From positions 1,116,001 through 1,180,000 of the forward strand of contig JAWKVX010000002.1 of assembly GCA_041397825.1 (NCBI GenBank): 64,000 bases of DNA. Direction: 5' to 3'. The notes under the pieces are model-generated. The model had not been told where the DNA came from, did not search any database, and was given only the letters and a program-made list of their open reading frames with translations. Both the position numbers and the translations under genes were made by a program. Below are positions 62,381-64,000 of the stretch, one piece after another (the first letter of the stretch is position 1; every line of letters begins with the position of its first letter). The stretch comes from JANNSX01 sp041397825. GTDB lineage: Bacteria; Pseudomonadota; Alphaproteobacteria; Rhizobiales; Hyphomicrobiaceae.

Positions 62381-64000
62381 TCAGAATTTCCTGCGAACCT
62401 CGGCCCGAACGCCGAAGTTGTCCTCATCGAGCCCTTGGGTGATCTGGTAGGTTGCATCCGCTCGGAACAGCCAGGCCCGGTTGATCGGAATCTGATAGCG
62501 AACGCCAATGCCGAACTGGGTGTCCTCCGCGCCGATTCCGTCATCCTCGAACGGCTGCACCATGGCCAGCTCAACGACGATTTGTTGATCCAGGTCGAAG
62601 AGGTATTGGAGGCCGATGGCCCCGCCAAAGGCATTGGAGCCGGTGTCGTCGAGCTTCGGATATCCCGTCAGCGCATCGGTTTCGAAGTTGATGCCGACGT
62701 TCTTCAGAATGCCCGCGCCGTTGCCGTCGACGAGAGGGTTGGGGCTGCCGAATCCGACGAAGAGATTGGCATAGGGTATCAGCGTGCTGGGCAGGCCCGA
62801 GATCAGGCTGTTCTCAGAGATAATGGCGAAACCATCTCTGTTCGCCGTGTTGTCGGCGCCGAAATTTGCGAACAGTCGCGTCGTATTGGACAAGGTGTTG
62901 TAGTAGCGGCGGCTGTAGGCGATCGTCAGGTAATGCTCCAGAACGTCATCACGATCGTCGAGACCTTGCACCAGGCCGTAACCTGCCTCGACATAGCCGT
63001 CGAGAGCATCGGCAAACGCAGTGACGCCGAAGAGATTGGCATGGTTGTTGTCGAGCTTCCCCTTGTCGTCGACGAGATTCGCATTGTCGACATTGTCGAA
63101 TGCGGCGAAGAAGGTGAGATCGTAGTTTGCAATGCCGAGCAGAGCTGAGTTCCTTGCCGGCAGCGTCACGGCGCCACCGAGGATTGCATCGTTCGCCCAA
63201 ATCCCATTCTGCAGGAAGAGCGGGTAGAGTCCGGCCGCAAACGGCAGGTCGAACGTAGCCTCCTTGCCCGAGAACCCTGAGTACAACGAGCCGAAGTCGC
63301 CCTCGAAGAACAGCGTCTGGACATTGTCGTCAAACTGGAAGTCGAAGTCGTCGATGCTGTCGCTGCCGCCGAACTCGAAACGCGTGAAGATGTTCGCCTT
63401 CTGGAGGGGCGTGAAAAACGCGTGAATCCGCTCGGTGCCGGTGATCTTGAGGTCGACGTCGAGATTGAGCCTCGTTGCAACCTGCGCGACATCCTTGCCG
63501 TTGTTCTGGTTGTAGGCGACAGCCGTCCTCCAGTCGCCATAGATGGCAAAGCCTGGCAGCAGCGGGTTGAGTTCGCCGAGCAGCGTGCTGCTTTCGTCAT
63601 ACTGGCCGGAGGTATATTGCTGTCGGCCGAGCTCGAGAATGGGCCGGGGAGGCTCGACGCTCGTCTTGCCGCCATAGATGTGCAGCTGCTCCTCGGTCTC
63701 ATACTGGTCGCTGTAAGTGGGATCCGGCCGAAAGGCGCTCCTGACCGAATTGCTTCTTCGGCTGGTCTTTGCCTTGTCGTCTTTCGACGTATCACCGGAG
63801 CTCCACTCGGCAGGATCGCCACCGTCCGTCTCAGCGACGGTTTCAGCGTTTCCATCGGAGATGTCGGAGTCCCGTGGCTCGGCGGCGGTGTGCTTTCGTT
63901 CAGGCAAGGCTGGGACCGAAACGGAGTCTTGAGAGCCAGGTTTGCCGGCTGCCCCCAAGACGGACCTGGTTGAAATGGGCGCCGAGTTCCATTCGATCTC
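62381..64000 (-). CDS. Outer-membrane beta-barrel protein, 5' end outside window
   Basis: The frame is open to the edge of the window, giving at least 539 residues; a TTG at 63958 is the first possible start inside but need not be the real one. About 100 N-terminal residues are polar and disordered-looking (Ser, Asp, Glu, Lys). The rest alternates hydrophobic and polar residues with many Asn, Asp, Gly, Tyr and Phe turns, as in a barrel, and ends in Phe (RAEVRRKF), a typical assembly signal. It resembles the porin/alginate-export-like class, but I cannot assign a family. Confidence 0.72.
   Translation of the reverse strand, partial: EIEWNSAPISTRSVLGAAGKPGSQDSVSVPALPERKHTAAEPRDSDISDGNAETVAETDGGDPAEWSSGDTSKDDKAKTSRRSNSVRSAFRPDPTYSDQYETEEQLHIYGGKTSVEPPRPILELGRQQYTSGQYDESSTLLGELNPLLPGFAIYGDWRTAVAYNQNNGKDVAQVATRLNLDVDLKITGTERIHAFFTPLQKANIFTRFEFGGSDSIDDFDFQFDDNVQTLFFEGDFGSLYSGFSGKEATFDLPFAAGLYPLFLQNGIWANDAILGGAVTLPARNSALLGIANYDLTFFAAFDNVDNANLVDDKGKLDNNHANLFGVTAFADALDGYVEAGYGLVQGLDDRDDVLEHYLTIAYSRRYYNTLSNTTRLFANFGADNTANRDGFAIISENSLISGLPSTLIPYANLFVGFGSPNPLVDGNGAGILKNVGINFETDALTGYPKLDDTGSNAFGGAIGLQYLFDLDQQIVVELAMVQPFEDDGIGAEDTQFGIGVRYQIPINRAWLFRADATYQITQGLDEDNFGVRAEVRRKF

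Overview
The window is a gene-dense, high-GC (roughly two thirds G+C by eye) chromosomal segment of an alphaproteobacterium. The evidence is a stand-alone F0 operon in the order atpI-atpB-atpE-b'-b, the block smc-dsbA-dsbA-dciA-mutY, and alphaproteobacterial small families (DUF1127, DUF2093, DUF1194). No tRNA, rRNA, CRISPR array, prophage or intact insertion sequence was seen; one short degenerate IS3-like remnant is possible. I do not name a genus.

Layout. 1-1.7 kb: the end of an acetone carboxylase operon (alpha C-terminus, gamma) and an SDR. 1.8-3.1 kb: cbpA-cbpM chaperone pair. 3.1-5.9 kb (-): F0 ATP synthase genes. 6.1-11.2 kb (-): smc and two overlapping DsbA-type genes. 11.4-16.5 kb: dciA, mutY, a secreted M15 peptidase, a GNAT, xseA and DUF2093. 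16.5-19.5 kb (-): lpxK and a DUF374-WaaA fusion (lipid A/Kdo). 19.6-21.3 kb: a tyrosine phosphatase facing a PP2C-like phosphatase. 21.5-26.6 kb: a cobalamin riboswitch followed by btuB-btuF-btuC-btuD. 26.7-28.2 kb: a patatin and a DUF1127 gene ended by a strong terminator.

28.4-35.3 kb holds an amino-acid-type catabolic region: ridA-like, DadA-like, Asp/Glu racemase/maleate isomerase-like, an isochorismatase-fold protein lacking its cysteine, and a DUF1989-GcvT fusion. 35.3-37.4 kb (-): DUF2167, rhomboid and a small membrane protein. 37.4-42.5 kb (-): an overlapping operon in which three GFA-family genes sit between the small and large subunits of methylmalonyl-CoA mutase. 42.6-44.4 kb: a HerA-type ATPase and a small basic protein. 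44.4-48.6 kb (-): a NitT/TauT-type ABC importer and a FadR-type GntR regulator, divergent from an FAH-family hydrolase. 49.5-55.2 kb: SDR, APH-type kinase, acyl-CoA dehydrogenase, SDR and acyl-CoA ligase, a set resembling levulinate/4-hydroxyacid catabolism. 55.3-57.8 kb: 5-oxoprolinase pxpABC. 58-64 kb (-): a secreted metacaspase with a PAN-like tail, a TPR protein, an ICMT-type methyltransferase, a type III polyketide synthase and a truncated outer-membrane barrel protein.

Integration (inference). B12 import under riboswitch control fits the B12-dependent mutase nearby. Propionyl-CoA from 4-hydroxyacid breakdown could feed that mutase. The least conventional signals are the triple GFA insertion in the mutase operon, the ridA-dadA-racemase/DUF1989-GcvT region, the WaaA fusion, the lva-like cluster without a visible lvaB, and the type III PKS/methyltransferase pair.
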